Assembly: GCA_902778855.1 (NCBI GenBank)
Contig: CACYZM010000013.1
Location: 1 to 54,341, forward strand
DNA from: an uncultured Bacteroidia bacterium
GTDB taxonomy: Bacteria > Bacteroidota > Bacteroidia > Bacteroidales > UBA932
Direction of reading: 5' to 3'
DNA length: 54,341 bases
The notes beneath the pieces were generated by a model, which worked only from the letters and a program-made list of their open reading frames with translations, had not been told where the DNA came from and did not search any database. The position numbers and the translations under genes were made by a program. Below are positions 53,956-54,341 of this stretch, one piece after another. The first letter of the stretch is position 1. Each line of letters starts with the position of its first letter.

Positions 53956-54341
53956 CTGACCGCTCTACTCGCGACAGATTATGATGGCCGGTCAGGATGA
54001 TGTTGCCCTGGGGATCCAGCAAGAAAAAGTGAGGAATACCGTTGACAGGGAATTTGGCGCAGATGACACCTTCGAGGTCGAAGACCTGATCGTAGTCGAT
54101 GCCAAATTCGGCCATGGCCGACATGGAATTCTCCGGCTTGTCCTTGACCGTAACCCCAACAATCTTCAGGCCTTTCGCGGCAAAGAGCCTGTTCAAGCGT
54201 ATCACATTCGGAATCTCCTCCCTGCACGGGCCACACCACGAAGCCCAGAAATCGAGCAGAAGATATCCTCCGTCGCCAGTCAGGGATGACAGGCATTCAT
54301 CGGCATCCATTTCCTTCTCCGAGACCACACCCCCGTCTTTG
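53939..54341 (-). CDS. TlpA-like thioredoxin, partial (cut by the window edge)
   Basis: C-terminal 133 residues only; the frame runs open to the last base, and the visible GTG at 54328 is probably internal. The active site is intact: LLLDFWASWCGPCREEIPNV, then IVGVTVKDKP and VNGIPHFFLLDPQGNII with the cis-Pro. Likely an exported thiol-disulfide oxidoreductase. It overlaps the repressor gene by 17 nt, so the repressor, M56 protease and second thioredoxin-fold protein are cotranscribed with it. Confidence 0.85.
   Translation of the reverse strand, partial: KDGGVVSEKEMDADECLSSLTGDGGYLLLDFWASWCGPCREEIPNVIRLNRLFAAKGLKIVGVTVKDKPENSMSAMAEFGIDYDQVFDLEGVICAKFPVNGIPHFFLLDPQGNIILTGHHNLSRVERSDAKVD

Overview
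This window is a piece of a high-GC Bacteroidota chromosome, most likely order Bacteroidales. Clear promoters carry the Bacteroidota -7 box TAnnTTTG rather than sigma70 boxes. Shine-Dalgarno sites are mostly absent. The division cluster, BlaI/M56 cassette, TonB-dependent-receptor-like barrels and many lipoproteins all fit that phylum. The genus cannot be fixed from the sequence alone. No rRNA, tRNA, CRISPR array or prophage was seen.

Layout. 1-8535 is housekeeping: xseBA divergent from engB-prs-nadE-small Cys protein-isochorismatase-type hydrolase, then an M16 peptidase divergent from dnaX-lptB. 8573-10003 is a REP-associated transposase (RAYT-like) bounded by inverted 116-bp REP doublets. 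10174-12099 is an unusual fusion of an S51 peptidase-like domain with an ATP-grasp ligase domain. 12166-30229 is a complete division and cell-wall (dcw) run read rightwards: mraZ, rsmH, ftsL, ftsI (PASTA), murE, mraY, murD, ftsW, murG, murC, ftsQ, ftsA, ftsZ, then gltX, rpiB and truB, ending at a hairpin terminator. It begins with a promoter overlaid by 10-bp-spaced repeats that look like an MraZ operator, and it is interrupted between murG and murC by a 128-bp element with perfect 26-bp inverted arms.

30339-54341 is accessory, mostly envelope-directed: a PAP2 phosphatase with a large C-terminal extension; a three-gene leftward operon (MG2/plug-like surface protein, membrane-anchored TPR regulator, small secreted protein); a lipoprotein nitroreductase, a DUF3784-like membrane protein and a metallophosphoesterase; a frameshifted outer-membrane barrel gene; an S41 peptidase; a second RAYT unit (42858-44677) with its own REP family; a GH20-like hydrolase; an OxyR-like LysR regulator divergent from trkH; an intact paralogue of the broken barrel gene; and a thioredoxin/BlaI/M56 cassette running off the right end.

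The strongest novel signal is the pair of RAYT units. They encode same-length (311 aa), clearly paralogous HUH proteins. Each is flanked by two inverted REP doublets of identical geometry (44 bp, 27-28 bp gap, 44 bp), but the palindrome sequence differs completely between units. Both genes also share a leader whose 8-nt ends, GCATTTCG and CGAAATGC, can pair next to the start codon. This looks like two separate enzyme/substrate pairs of one dispersal or domestication system in the same genome.
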